Below are positions 35,855-44,346 of a stretch of 64,000 nt of DNA, piece by piece (within the stretch, counting starts at the first letter, position 1; each line of letters starts with the position of its first letter). The DNA comes from CAVYXZ01 sp963772595 (GTDB lineage: Bacteria; Chloroflexota; Anaerolineae; Aggregatilineales; Phototrophicaceae), in the NCBI GenBank assembly GCA_963772595.1, contig CAVYXZ010000005.1, forward strand, positions 1 through 64,000, read 5' to 3'. The notes under the pieces are model-generated. The model searched no databases and was not told where the DNA came from. It saw only the letters and a list, made by a program, of their open reading frames with translations. The translations under genes were made by a program, and so were the position numbers.

Positions 35855-37432
35855 TTATCGAAATATCCAGCGACGTCTGCTTTGGGTCGTAGGCGATGGC
35901 TCCGGGACGGGGATCACGACACTCTCGCGCGCTTGATCCACCACACGGCCTTCGCTGGTCTCCCAGATCGACACGGCTGGGAATAACTTGAAAAACAGGA
36001 CAAATAAGAGAATAAACAGGGCTACGGATGCGGCAGTCAGCCCGATTTCCGTGATGGTTGGCGCGTAGCTGCTGTAGGCAATCATGCGCGGATGAGTCAG
36101 CGTGGGGACCACGATAATCCAACGCTCGATCCAGGCTCCGAAGATGCACGCCGCGCCTGCCAGTACAGCTGCAATGACCAGATGCTGCCTGAGCCAGGCA
36201 CCGATCCCCAGGATAATAATGAGCGCGCACAGGGTGACGACTCCCCAGCCAAAGGCGTGCAGCATTCGGATGTCCTCCCCGGCACCCGCTGTGGTGTTTT
36301 GCGGGTCGGTCAGCCACAGCAAGACGAAGCCCCCAATCACGGCGGCCACGATCATGCTGCGCGGTTGCAAGAGAAAGACTCGGCTCAGAAATGTGGGAAT
36401 CACCTGCGCGAAGACCATCACCACCAGGCCCGTACCGATGAGCAGCAGCATGAGCCAGTACACGGGGGAGAAAGCGCCCCACAGCTTGCTCGCCAGCACC
36501 GGGAATTCCATCAACTGCTGCCCCGCGATCAGCGTCAGGGTCTCGGTGTAGGTGAAGTAGCCCCAGGTGATCGCCATGACGATATACAGCCAGCTCAGGC
36601 CATGATATTGGCGCAGCGTGATGAAGTCTTCGAGATGCAGTACCCGGCGCACAAGGGTCATGACGATGAACAGCGCCGAAATGCCGGAGAAAATCGCTGT
36701 GACCACGAAATAGGGGCCAAACACGGTCGAGTGCCAGCCCGGCTGCACGGTCGTCGCCAGCAGCCAGGAGGTGATGGTATGGACTCCAACGCCCACGGGG
36801 ACAATGAAAATCATCATGAAGTGTTCAACACGTTCCAGGCGTCGCCACTGCTCCACGTTGCCGCGCCAGCCCAGCGCCAGAATGGTGTAGAACCTGCGCT
36901 GGAGTGGGTGCGCGTCAGCAGGCATGTTGTCGCGGATGATGGCAATATCCGGGATCAGCGGCAAAAAGAGGTAAAACGTTGAACTCAGCAGGTAAGTCAT
37001 GACGATCATGACATCCCAGAGGATGGGCGACTGCAAGCGGCCATGCAGGAACACATAGATCAACCGGTCCGGTCGGCCCATGTCGATAACGATTTGCAGC
37101 ATGGCGATCACCAGGGCGAACACGGTGATCGTTTCGGCCATGCGAGTCACCGGGCGACGCCATTCGACCTGGGTGATGCGCAGGATGGCCGAAGTCAGAG
37201 TCCCGGCCAGGCTCACGCCGATGAAGAAGATGAAATTCACCATGTACATGCCCCAGTACACCGGGCGATTCATACCGGTGGTTGCCAGACCCTCCATCAC
37301 CTGCCGGATATAGAGGAGGACGCCGATGCCGATGATGCCCAGCAGCACCAGGACGACTATGATGTATCGCCCGTTGATCTGAAACAGGGGATCAATTAAC
37401 TTGCGCCTGGCGACCGGATCGACCTTGAGCAT
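35855..37432 (-). CDS. nrfD: NrfD/PsrC-type quinone-interacting membrane subunit
   Basis: The integral membrane anchor of a molybdopterin/Fe-S complex, 525 residues with about ten transmembrane helices. Conserved NrfD features include RPVYWGMYMVNFIFFIGVSL in the first helical pair, RRFYTILALGWRG on a cytoplasmic loop, and the central bundle HTITSWLLATTVQPGWHST. These proteins exchange electrons with menaquinone near the outer face and may help form a proton gradient. At this length it is closest in build to ActC/QrcD/PsrC-type proteins. It starts 3 bases after the Fe-S subunit gene, with GAGAAGG before it. Confidence 0.86.
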   Translation of the reverse strand: MLKVDPVARRKLIDPLFQINGRYIIVVLVLLGIIGIGVLLYIRQVMEGLATTGMNRPVYWGMYMVNFIFFIGVSLAGTLTSAILRITQVEWRRPVTRMAETITVFALVIAMLQIVIDMGRPDRLIYVFLHGRLQSPILWDVMIVMTYLLSSTFYLFLPLIPDIAIIRDNMPADAHPLQRRFYTILALGWRGNVEQWRRLERVEHFMMIFIVPVGVGVHTITSWLLATTVQPGWHSTVFGPYFVVTAIFSGISALFIVMTLVRRVLHLEDFITLRQYHGLSWLYIVMAITWGYFTYTETLTLIAGQQLMEFPVLASKLWGAFSPVYWLMLLLIGTGLVVMVFAQVIPTFLSRVFLLQPRSMIVAAVIGGFVLLWLTDPQNTTAGAGEDIRMLHAFGWGVVTLCALIIILGIGAWLRQHLVIAAVLAGAACIFGAWIERWIIVVPTLTHPRMIAYSSYAPTITEIGLTAASVALFILLFVLFFKLFPAVSIWETSEGRVVDQARESVVIPVPEPSPTTQSRRRWIFR

Positions 37433-37435
37433 GAC

Positions 37436-38164
37436 TTAGCCTTCTCGTAAATAGATAACTTTAGGGTGCGTGCCCACATCTTCTTGCAGACGAAAGGCGC
37501 GGGTACTCGTCGCAAGCTTCGAGACCGTGCTGTTCGGGTCATCCAGGTCCCCGAAGAAGCGCGCACGTCCGGTGCAGGTCTGGACGCAGGCCGGGACGTA
37601 CTCGCCCGGCTGAATGTCGCGGCCTTCTGCGGCGGCCTGCTCGCGGGCCTTTTGCAGCCGGTGGACACAAAACGTGCATTTTTCGACAATGCCGGAGACG
37701 CGCGGTGCCGGGCCTTCGAGACTGCCATCCCCTTCGACGCGATCTGGCGAAATGTGATTCTCGAAACCTTCCGGCCATTCGGGTGCTGACCAGTTGAAGT
37801 AGCGGACGCCATAGGGGCAGGCCACCGTGCAGAAGCGGCAGCCGATGCAGCGCTCATAGTTCTGTCGCACGAGGCCCTCGTCGTCGATATAGGTCGCCTG
37901 CACCGGGCACACCTTGATGCAGGGTGGATTCTCGCAGTGCATACAGGGCCGCGTCATGTAGCGTGTTTCAACATAGGGATAGTCACCGGTCTCTTCTATT
38001 GGATTGACCGGCGTCGGGTAGACATCGTTCCAGCGGATCGTCCGCCCGCGCAGGGCCTCATCCGGTTTCGCTACCGGGGTATTGTTCTCGAAGCGGCAGG
38101 CGATGCTGCATCCCTGGCAGGCCACACATTTATCCAGATCAATCACCATCGACCAGCGAGTCAT
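37436..38164 (-). CDS. Four-cluster 4Fe-4S electron-transfer subunit
   Basis: An NrfC/PsrB-like subunit of 242 residues wiring the molybdopterin subunit to NrfD. Sixteen cysteines in four groups are visible: CVACQGC (13-19) with C23, CMHCENPPCIKVCP (74-86), CIGCRFCTVACP (106-116), and a last group with CTFC and CVQTC. No signal peptide is present, so it would be exported by hitch-hiking on the Tat-signal partner. Its ATG overlaps the stop of the molybdopterin gene by four bases, so translation is coupled. Confidence 0.9.
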   Translation of the reverse strand: MTRWSMVIDLDKCVACQGCSIACRFENNTPVAKPDEALRGRTIRWNDVYPTPVNPIEETGDYPYVETRYMTRPCMHCENPPCIKVCPVQATYIDDEGLVRQNYERCIGCRFCTVACPYGVRYFNWSAPEWPEGFENHISPDRVEGDGSLEGPAPRVSGIVEKCTFCVHRLQKAREQAAAEGRDIQPGEYVPACVQTCTGRARFFGDLDDPNSTVSKLATSTRAFRLQEDVGTHPKVIYLREG

Positions 38165-40642
38165 GCGTTTTCTCCTTCGGCTGTTTCAATGTTGGCTTCC
38201 GTCTCGGCCTGATTCACGGCGTAAACGCGCACTCTGGTGTTTGAGAACGCCGCCAGTCCGGTGACAGGCTCACTGGCCGGGCTGAGAATTTCCAGGCCGT
38301 TGACGCCGCGATCATTCGCCCAGCGCCCGACCCCTTTATGCCCCTGGTTATAGGGCAGGTTCACCACGTCCGGGCGCAGCGCCTTCACATAGCGCAGCTT
38401 GACCTCAAGCCGACCAAACTGGCTCTCGACCCAGACCCTATCGCCATCCTCAAGCTGCAATTCGGCGGCGCTTTCCGGGTTCATTTCCAACCAGCTTCCC
38501 CAGGTTTCGCCGACGGTCATTCCACTGATCTCCTGGAGGGTGGGCATGTTAGCGTTGGCACTGTAGGGTCCCAGGCTCATCAGCGTAATCACATTGAGCA
38601 CGTAGGGATATTCCGATTCCTCACCGGCAAACTGGACGGCTTCGTAATGCGGCAGATAGGCTGCGCTGCCGCTGGCGGTAATACCCATCGCGCGCAGCTC
38701 ATCGGCACTGCGGTCAGCCAGCAGGCACTGGAGTTCGCGGCTGAAGAAGTCGAAGCGGCCATCACGCGGGGCATTTTCCCGATCCGGCCCGACCACTTCT
38801 TCGAGCCAGGTCGTGCTGCCGCGCCGCGCATAGTGATAGCCGGGGGTCAGCCAGATGCCGTACTGCCGGAGCTGCTCCCAGGTCGCCCCGACCAGACTGA
38901 GACGATCCTTCAACAGGTCCTCAAAGGAGGCCCAGGGGAAAGCTTCGGCGACCGGCCCGCCGACTGCTTCGGCCACGCGGAGCAGAAAGTCGCCGGTGTG
39001 CATATTGTCGTGCAGCGATTCGACCAGCGGTTGACGCAGGCCCACGCCGGGGTAGCCCACGCCTTCGATGTGATCGTCCTGGAAGCGCTCCATAAAGGTC
39101 GGTTCGGGCAGGATCAGGTCAGCATAGCGCGCGCTGTCGTCAATGAAGGAACTGAAACTCACCACCAGCGGGATTTGCTCGAAGGCCTGGATGAAACGCG
39201 CCCCGCCCGGCGCTTCATAGACCGGGTTGGCATCGTAGAGCATCAGCAGGTCGAGCGGGTAGCCATCGAGGACGCGATCCGCCACCGCCTGATACGCTTG
39301 GCGACCCACCGGGAACTGGCGTGCCCGCGCCATCGACCCGTTCTGCCTGACGGCCCACTTCGGCGACGGCATCCTGCGGCATGGCGGGCCATTCCGGACA
39401 GGGCATGTAGCGCTGCGTCAGCACGCCGCCCTTCTGGTCGATGTTGCCGACCAGCCCATTCAGCGCATGGATCGCCATGGCGGCATACAGGCCGTTGACG
39501 CTGCCGTTGAGCAAACCGCCCTTGGCAGGCATGACCGCTATGGAGGGCGCGTTCTCGGCGAATTCACCGGCCATTCTGAAGATTGAACTGGACGGGACGC
39601 CGGTGATCGCTTCGACGGTGTCCGGGTCATAATTATCAAGCACAAAGTTCTTGAAGCCCTGGAAATGGTTCCGGTCCGGGTCGATATAGTCTTCGAAGCC
39701 AAAGCTGTAATTCTGAACAAAATCGGAGTCGAACTGGCCGGTGACGATCAAGACATGCGCGATGCCCAGGGCCAGGGCGGCATCGGTTCCCGGACGGATG
39801 GGCACCCACTCGTCGGCTTTGGCCCCGGTAATGCCCTGTCGCGGGTCGATCATGACAATCTTGCCGCGCCGTGCCCGGCCCCGCCGCACGTAAGCATAAC
39901 CGCCAATGGTGCGCTGAGGGGTGCGCCCGGCTTCCAGCAAATTCGCGCCGAAGCTCAGGATATAGTTGGCATGTTCGAAGTCATAGACGGGCAGGTCATA
40001 GACGCCCTGCGTCAGGTAGCTTGCCAGCCGCCCCACTTCCACGTTGAGGCTGTCGTGGGAGATGGCATTCGGTGAACCGACCGCCTGCATGAAGCGCTCC
40101 AGCAGGTCGCGCATCTGGCCGCGTGTCTCGCCGTAGAGCATGGCGGCGCGTTCCGGGTGGCCGGAGTCGCGCAGCGCTTTCAAGCGGTCGGCAAGGGTCT
40201 GGACGGCCTCGTCCCAGCTAATCGGCTCCCATTCACCAGAGCCACGCCCGCCGACCTGCCGCATGGGGCCGCTGACCCGATCCGGATTGTAGAGCAGTTC
40301 CGGCGCGGCCTGCCCTTTGGGGCACAACACCCCCGCGTTGATGGGGTGCATCGGGTTGCCTTCGAGCTTGACGACGCGGCCATCGACTACGCGCGCAATG
40401 ATTCCGCAGCCACTTGGGCACAGCAGGCACACGCTGGGTACAAAGGACTCCACCCCACCGGCCACATAGTGATAACCGGCCTCAGGAGCCGCGATGTTCA
40501 GGCTGTCAATCAGATCCGTCAGGCCGCCGACGGCCAGGGTACCCCCGGCCAGCACTGCCGTACTGATCAAAAACTCGCGCCGCGTCAGGCCCTTGCTCAC
40601 GCTAATTTCCTCCACAGCTCTCCGGGCCGCCATGATAGTCAC
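38161..40642 (-). CDS. Tat-exported molybdopterin oxidoreductase subunit, single frameshift
   Basis: A complex iron-sulfur molybdoenzyme family catalytic subunit of about 825 residues once rejoined. A Tat signal (LTRREFLISTAVLAGG) precedes the 4Fe-4S motif CLLCPSGCG...VLCPKGQ. The central MopB domain and the C-terminal dinucleotide-binding barrel (ADLILPEPTFMERF, YNQGHKGVGRWANDRG) follow. The N-terminal frame ends after RVDGAG and the C-terminal frame resumes with RQFPVGRQAYQAV; one indel around 39311-39325 explains this. The region where Mo is usually held by Cys, Ser or Asp reads NAISHDSLNVEVG, with no cysteine. Substrate is unknown. It lies between cytochrome and Fe-S/NrfD genes. Confidence 0.83.
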
Positions 40643-41180
40643 AACTCATAACTCCTGGCGGCAGCGGATAACGCTCCAATGGTGTGATACGTCCGGCGCT
40701 GAGATCGCTGACATACTTGCTGAGCGCGTCCAGTTGTTCCGGTGTAAATCGCCCTTCAAAGCCCGGCATGTTGTAATCGGCGACACCCTTCACGATCACG
40801 CGCCGCAGAAAGACCGGGGTGAACTCGAAGCCGACCAGCGCGCTGGCGGAAAGCCCTTCGCCTTTCTTTCCATGACAGGCGGCGCAGGCGATCTCGTAGA
40901 GCATCTGCGCGTCGCTCACGCCGGGGGCGATCAGCACATTTTTGAAGCCCTGAACCTGGTCCGGGCGTCCTGATGCAATCCACGAAAGGCCGGTTAAGGT
41001 CAGCGGACCGGCACCGCCAGGGCTGACATGACAGGTGCCGCAGGCCTCATGCGTCCGATTGGCGTATTCCGGCAGGGCGCGGACTGTCGCATCGGGCATG
41101 AAGAAGGCCATCACAGCGAGCAGGACAATCGCGGCCCCGGCGATCAAAATCAGCTTGTGGGTGTGTCCGGCGTTCATCAT
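40602..41180 (-). CDS. Membrane-anchored diheme cytochrome c
   Basis: About 192 residues. A hydrophobic anchor (LILIAGAAIVLLAVMAFFM) is followed by two heme c sites, CGTCHVS and CAACHGK, and a cytochrome-c-fold tail with YNMPGFEGRFTPEQLDALSKY (Met ligand). ATG 41180 is preferred because the longer frame runs back into the decaheme gene. Its 3' end overlaps the start of the molybdopterin gene by about 40 bases. It is well placed to carry electrons between the molybdopterin complex and the decaheme cytochrome. Confidence 0.85.
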   Translation of the reverse strand: MMNAGHTHKLILIAGAAIVLLAVMAFFMPDATVRALPEYANRTHEACGTCHVSPGGAGPLTLTGLSWIASGRPDQVQGFKNVLIAPGVSDAQMLYEIACAACHGKKGEGLSASALVGFEFTPVFLRRVIVKGVADYNMPGFEGRFTPEQLDALSKYVSDLSAGRITPLERYPLPPGVMSCDYHGGPESCGGN

Positions 41181-41193
41181 CAGCTCTCGTCGT

Positions 41194-43230
41194 CTATGGA
41201 TGAATCTCATCCAGGGCGAATTCACGATCAGGACCATGACACACGGTACAGGTTTCGACATCGCTGGCTGTGGTCTGAAGCTCCGCGTGACCATCGGCAG
41301 CCGCCGTGTCATGGCAGGAGATACACACGGCTCGCACCGGTTGAATCTGCGTGACCAGTTGATCGCCCTGCGAGATCAGGATCGGCGAGTGGGTTTCAAG
41401 GGCAGGCAGGTTGTTGTAGGTGCTGTCCACATGGCAGGTCGCGCAGTTCTGGAGGTTGCCGGGGAAGCGCACCTCGCCGAAGTTATGCACGCTGCCGCCA
41501 AAGCCGTAGACGATCAGCGGGTTGCTGGCCTCGTCGCCATGATGGATGCGATGGACCAGCAGCGGGAAGTCGATGCTCACCGGCGGGAAGCTGTCTGCGG
41601 GCCGCTGCAACTCATCCGAGGCCAGCGGGTTATGGCACATGACGCAGTATTCGGTGTTCTGGCGAATACCGCCATGCAGCGCCAGGTCTTTATGGCAGGA
41701 ATTGCAGTTATCGAGCGCCACAACCTGCCGCCGGGCGTCTGGCTCGCCGCCGTCCAGATTGACGTAGCTGACCGGGTTAAAGCCCGCTATACGCACCGGT
41801 TCGTCTACGTCTTTGAGCTGTTCCATCACGTAGCCTTCGAGCGCCATGCCATAGGTCCCTGTGGCATCCTCTGGCAGGACGTAGTTCATGGTGTAGCTGA
41901 AGGCACCATCCCCGGCGTCTTCAACAGCGGGTGGCGCTGCCGGGTTCGAAGCGTCAGACGAAGAGCGGTAGATCGTTTCGGTCACGCGATGGGTGTAGTC
42001 TGTCGTCGGGCCAGCCAGCGTGACCGCCAGGTAATCCATATCTGCCGGGGCAATAACGTCTCCGGCATTGTTGGTGACGCGCAAGGTCACTGTCGGTGAT
42101 TGGCCTGGGGCCGCGTTTTCGACGCTGACAAGTTCCAGATTGACACCCGCGACCTCCGACGAATACTGTGGGATCACATGCGCGCCGGGGATCAACTCGT
42201 TGTCGAATTCCTCCATGTCGGGGTAATGACAGCGTCCGCAGGAATCGGGTTCTTTGGGCCGCCCCGGATGATTCAGCGCGATGGTCGGGTCCACATTGTC
42301 GTGGCAAGAGGTACAGGTCGGCACAGAGGCTTCAAGATTACGCTCGTAGTCCGGCCCGGTATGGCAGGTGGTGCAGTTGCGGACATCCTGCGGGAAGGCA
42401 ACCGTCGAGAAATCGTTGATGCTGCCCCCATGCCCCACAATGTAATAGGGTTGGCCGTCCTGGACGCTGGGCAGATTCTCGCCGTCATGGATACGGTGGA
42501 TCAGGACGCGGAAATCGAGCGAGTTGCCCGTCTCAGGATCGACGTTATCCGGGTTATGACAGAGGCCGCACATATTGGCCTCAACCCGGCTGCCACCGTG
42601 CGCACTCAGTTGACCGTGACAGTTATTGCAGCTTGCCGTCTCGACCAGGAAGCGTGTGTCGTCCGGCTCGCTGCCATCCGGGACAAAGGCATAGATCGGG
42701 TTGGCGGCCACCGAGCGCGGCCCCCGGATGACTTCAGCGGCGACCACATGCGTGCGGCGCGCGTTGAAGTCATCGCCGAGAGCCTGGGCAAAAGTATAAG
42801 TATAAACACCCGGTTCTAATTCGATAAAAGTGCCTTCGCCGTTCTCGAAGGTCGGTTGGGAAGCGCTTGCCAGGGCAGGTTGCAGCGTTTCACCCTCAAA
42901 CTGGTAGGGCGCGCCTTCAACCTCAGTGCTGAAATAATTGTAGTAGCGGGGCAGGCCGGTGACATCGTCCTCGTCGATGCGCGCGATGAGAAATCGCACG
43001 CTGTCCACATCGTCCAGTGTGAGCGGCCCGCCATTAGCATCCGACAGCGTAAAAGTCACTGTCGGGATCGTGTCGTCGCCGATGGTGACATCCGTGATCT
43101 CTGAAGCGATGCCAGGACCCGGCTCTGCCTGAGCCAGCAGCAGGCCGGTGCCGAAGCAGAAAAGGCCGATGATAAAGAGTATGGGAACCATATACCTGGA
43201 CATAAATTCATTTACTCCGAACTCAATCAT
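41194..43230 (-). CDS. OmcA/MtrC-family decaheme c-type cytochrome
   Basis: A secreted multiheme cytochrome of about 670 residues. The signal sequence contains MVPILFIIGLFCFGTGLLL. Ten CxxCH sites are present in two groups of five: CNNCH, CGLCH, CTTCH, CTSCH, CGRCH, then CNSCH, CVMCH, CATCH, CISCH, CTVCH. Each group follows a beta-rich domain, and paired CNNCHGQLSAHGG and CNSCHKDLALHGG mark the repeat. This is the OmcA/MtrC layout used for electron transfer to extracellular acceptors. ATG 43230 overlaps the previous stop (ATGA); 43203 after GGAG is the alternative. It is followed directly by the diheme cytochrome. Confidence 0.92.
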   Translation of the reverse strand: MIEFGVNEFMSRYMVPILFIIGLFCFGTGLLLAQAEPGPGIASEITDVTIGDDTIPTVTFTLSDANGGPLTLDDVDSVRFLIARIDEDDVTGLPRYYNYFSTEVEGAPYQFEGETLQPALASASQPTFENGEGTFIELEPGVYTYTFAQALGDDFNARRTHVVAAEVIRGPRSVAANPIYAFVPDGSEPDDTRFLVETASCNNCHGQLSAHGGSRVEANMCGLCHNPDNVDPETGNSLDFRVLIHRIHDGENLPSVQDGQPYYIVGHGGSINDFSTVAFPQDVRNCTTCHTGPDYERNLEASVPTCTSCHDNVDPTIALNHPGRPKEPDSCGRCHYPDMEEFDNELIPGAHVIPQYSSEVAGVNLELVSVENAAPGQSPTVTLRVTNNAGDVIAPADMDYLAVTLAGPTTDYTHRVTETIYRSSSDASNPAAPPAVEDAGDGAFSYTMNYVLPEDATGTYGMALEGYVMEQLKDVDEPVRIAGFNPVSYVNLDGGEPDARRQVVALDNCNSCHKDLALHGGIRQNTEYCVMCHNPLASDELQRPADSFPPVSIDFPLLVHRIHHGDEASNPLIVYGFGGSVHNFGEVRFPGNLQNCATCHVDSTYNNLPALETHSPILISQGDQLVTQIQPVRAVCISCHDTAAADGHAELQTTASDVETCTVCHGPDREFALDEIHP

Positions 43231-43568
43231 TCGTCCTGGATAATGCGAAGAAAATCTTCAGGCGTGTTGACGTTCTGGCGCTGACGGTGATAAATCCATA
43301 ATTCGTTATCCTGCAAACTCAGCCGGATAACCCGTGCTTCCCAGGGACCCGCTTTCAGGACCTTGAGCATGTCAATTCCTGGGTCGCCACCTTCGCCATT
43401 CTGTTCCACGATGATGATTTCTGGTTGTGTACGATCAAGTTCTTGCAGGACCGTGTCCAGATCAGACCCAATCCCGACAATTTCGAGGGCTGGATGGCGC
43501 AGAAGCAGGTGTATCGTGTCCCTGAAAAGGGGATGTGACCAGATAATAAAGACCCGCCGAGTATCCAT
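43227..43568 (-). CDS. Degenerate receiver-domain protein
   Basis: About 113 residues resembling an isolated CheY-like receiver: VFIIWSHPLFRDTIHLLLRH matches the first strand and helix, and PEIIIVEQNGEGGDPGIDML the third strand and following loop. The phosphorylated Asp that normally ends strand 3 is replaced (IIIVEQNG), and the acidic pair after strand 1 is also missing. It therefore probably cannot be phosphorylated and may act by protein contact. The ATG at 43568 gives the natural N-terminus. Its stop overlaps the decaheme start as ATGA, so the two proteins are translationally coupled and it opens the respiratory operon. Confidence 0.65.
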   Translation of the reverse strand: MDTRRVFIIWSHPLFRDTIHLLLRHPALEIVGIGSDLDTVLQELDRTQPEIIIVEQNGEGGDPGIDMLKVLKAGPWEARVIRLSLQDNELWIYHRQRQNVNTPEDFLRIIQDE

Positions 43569-43649
43569 CACACATCCATCCAAAACCTCTATACTCAGAT
43601 TAGTGCAGGCCTTCACAATTGCGCATCGGCGAGATCGCCAAAGCGCAAA

Positions 43650-43678
43650 AAAAATCGCCAGATCATCTGGCGATTTTT
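43650..43678. terminator. Strong bidirectional intrinsic terminator
   Basis: TCGCCAGA (43655-43662), loop TCA, TCTGGCGA (43666-43673), flanked by an A-run on the left and TTTTT on the right. The A and T runs make it work on either strand. On the minus strand it separates the kinase/regulator pair from the cytochrome operon, so the latter needs its own promoter. Confidence 0.85.
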
Positions 43679-43701
43679 ACGATAGGCGTCTGGCGATTGG
43701 T

Positions 43702-44346
43702 TCAGACAAGCCCGCGTTTGCGCGCATACGCCATCAGTTCGTGGCGGGTGCTGAGGCCCAGCTTGTTCATAATGTTGCCGCGATGGGTGTAGACCGTGCT
43801 GGCGCTGATGACCAACTGCTCCGCGATCTCCGCATTGCTGTAGCCCTCGGAAAGGAGCTTGAGAATCTCTTTCTCGCGCGGACTCAGATCGTCGGCTTCA
43901 TACTCCCCATTCCCAGCGCCGACGAGATAGGCTTTGACCAGTTTTTGGGCCATGGAAGGATAGAGGAATACCTCGCCCCAACTCACCGTGCGAACCGCAT
44001 TAATCAGGTCATTGGTGTCAGCTCCTTTGAGCAAGAAGCCGGACGCGCCTGATTTAAGGGCTTCAAAGAAGTACTCTTCGGTCCGGTGCATCGTCAGGAT
44101 CAGCACGTTGACTTCAGGCCACTGTGCTCTGATCTGCCGGGTCGCCTCCAGGCCATCCATGACCGGCATCGCAATGTCGAGCAAGACGACATCCGGCGTT
44201 GTTTGTTGGACCAGCTTCAACGCTTCAGCGCCATCGCCTGCCTCTCCCACGACGCGGATGTCCGCTTCAGAATCGAGCAGCATCCGCACGCCGGTGCGCA
44301 CGATGGTGTGGTCATCGCCAATGACAACTCGGATTTCATCCGCCAT
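43702..44346 (-). CDS. NarL/FixJ-family response regulator
   Basis: A two-component regulator of 214 residues. The receiver has the acidic pair in VVIGDDHTIVR, the phosphoacceptor Asp in VVLLDIAMPVMDG, and Lys in SGASGFLLKGAD. A LuxR-type helix-turn-helix follows, starting LSPREKEILKLLSEG. ATG 44346 overlaps the kinase 3' end by 11 bases, so the two are made together. The obvious targets are the cytochrome operon that follows and its own operon, though no binding site was identified. Confidence 0.9.
   Translation of the reverse strand: MADEIRVVIGDDHTIVRTGVRMLLDSEADIRVVGEAGDGAEALKLVQQTTPDVVLLDIAMPVMDGLEATRQIRAQWPEVNVLILTMHRTEEYFFEALKSGASGFLLKGADTNDLINAVRTVSWGEVFLYPSMAQKLVKAYLVGAGNGEYEADDLSPREKEILKLLSEGYSNAEIAEQLVISASTVYTHRGNIMNKLGLSTRHELMAYARKRGLV

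Noticed and set aside
36092..36982. Long plus-strand frame opposite NrfD
   Set aside because: Its His/Gln/Asp-rich composition is what the antisense of hydrophobic helices gives; there is no ribosome-binding site or motif.
38338..39498. Plus-strand frame opposite the molybdopterin gene
   Set aside because: It exists because high GC suppresses stops on the opposite strand; no family resemblance.
41035..42099. Plus-strand frame opposite the decaheme cytochrome
   Set aside because: It is antisense to a gene with ten heme motifs and has no recognisable protein features.
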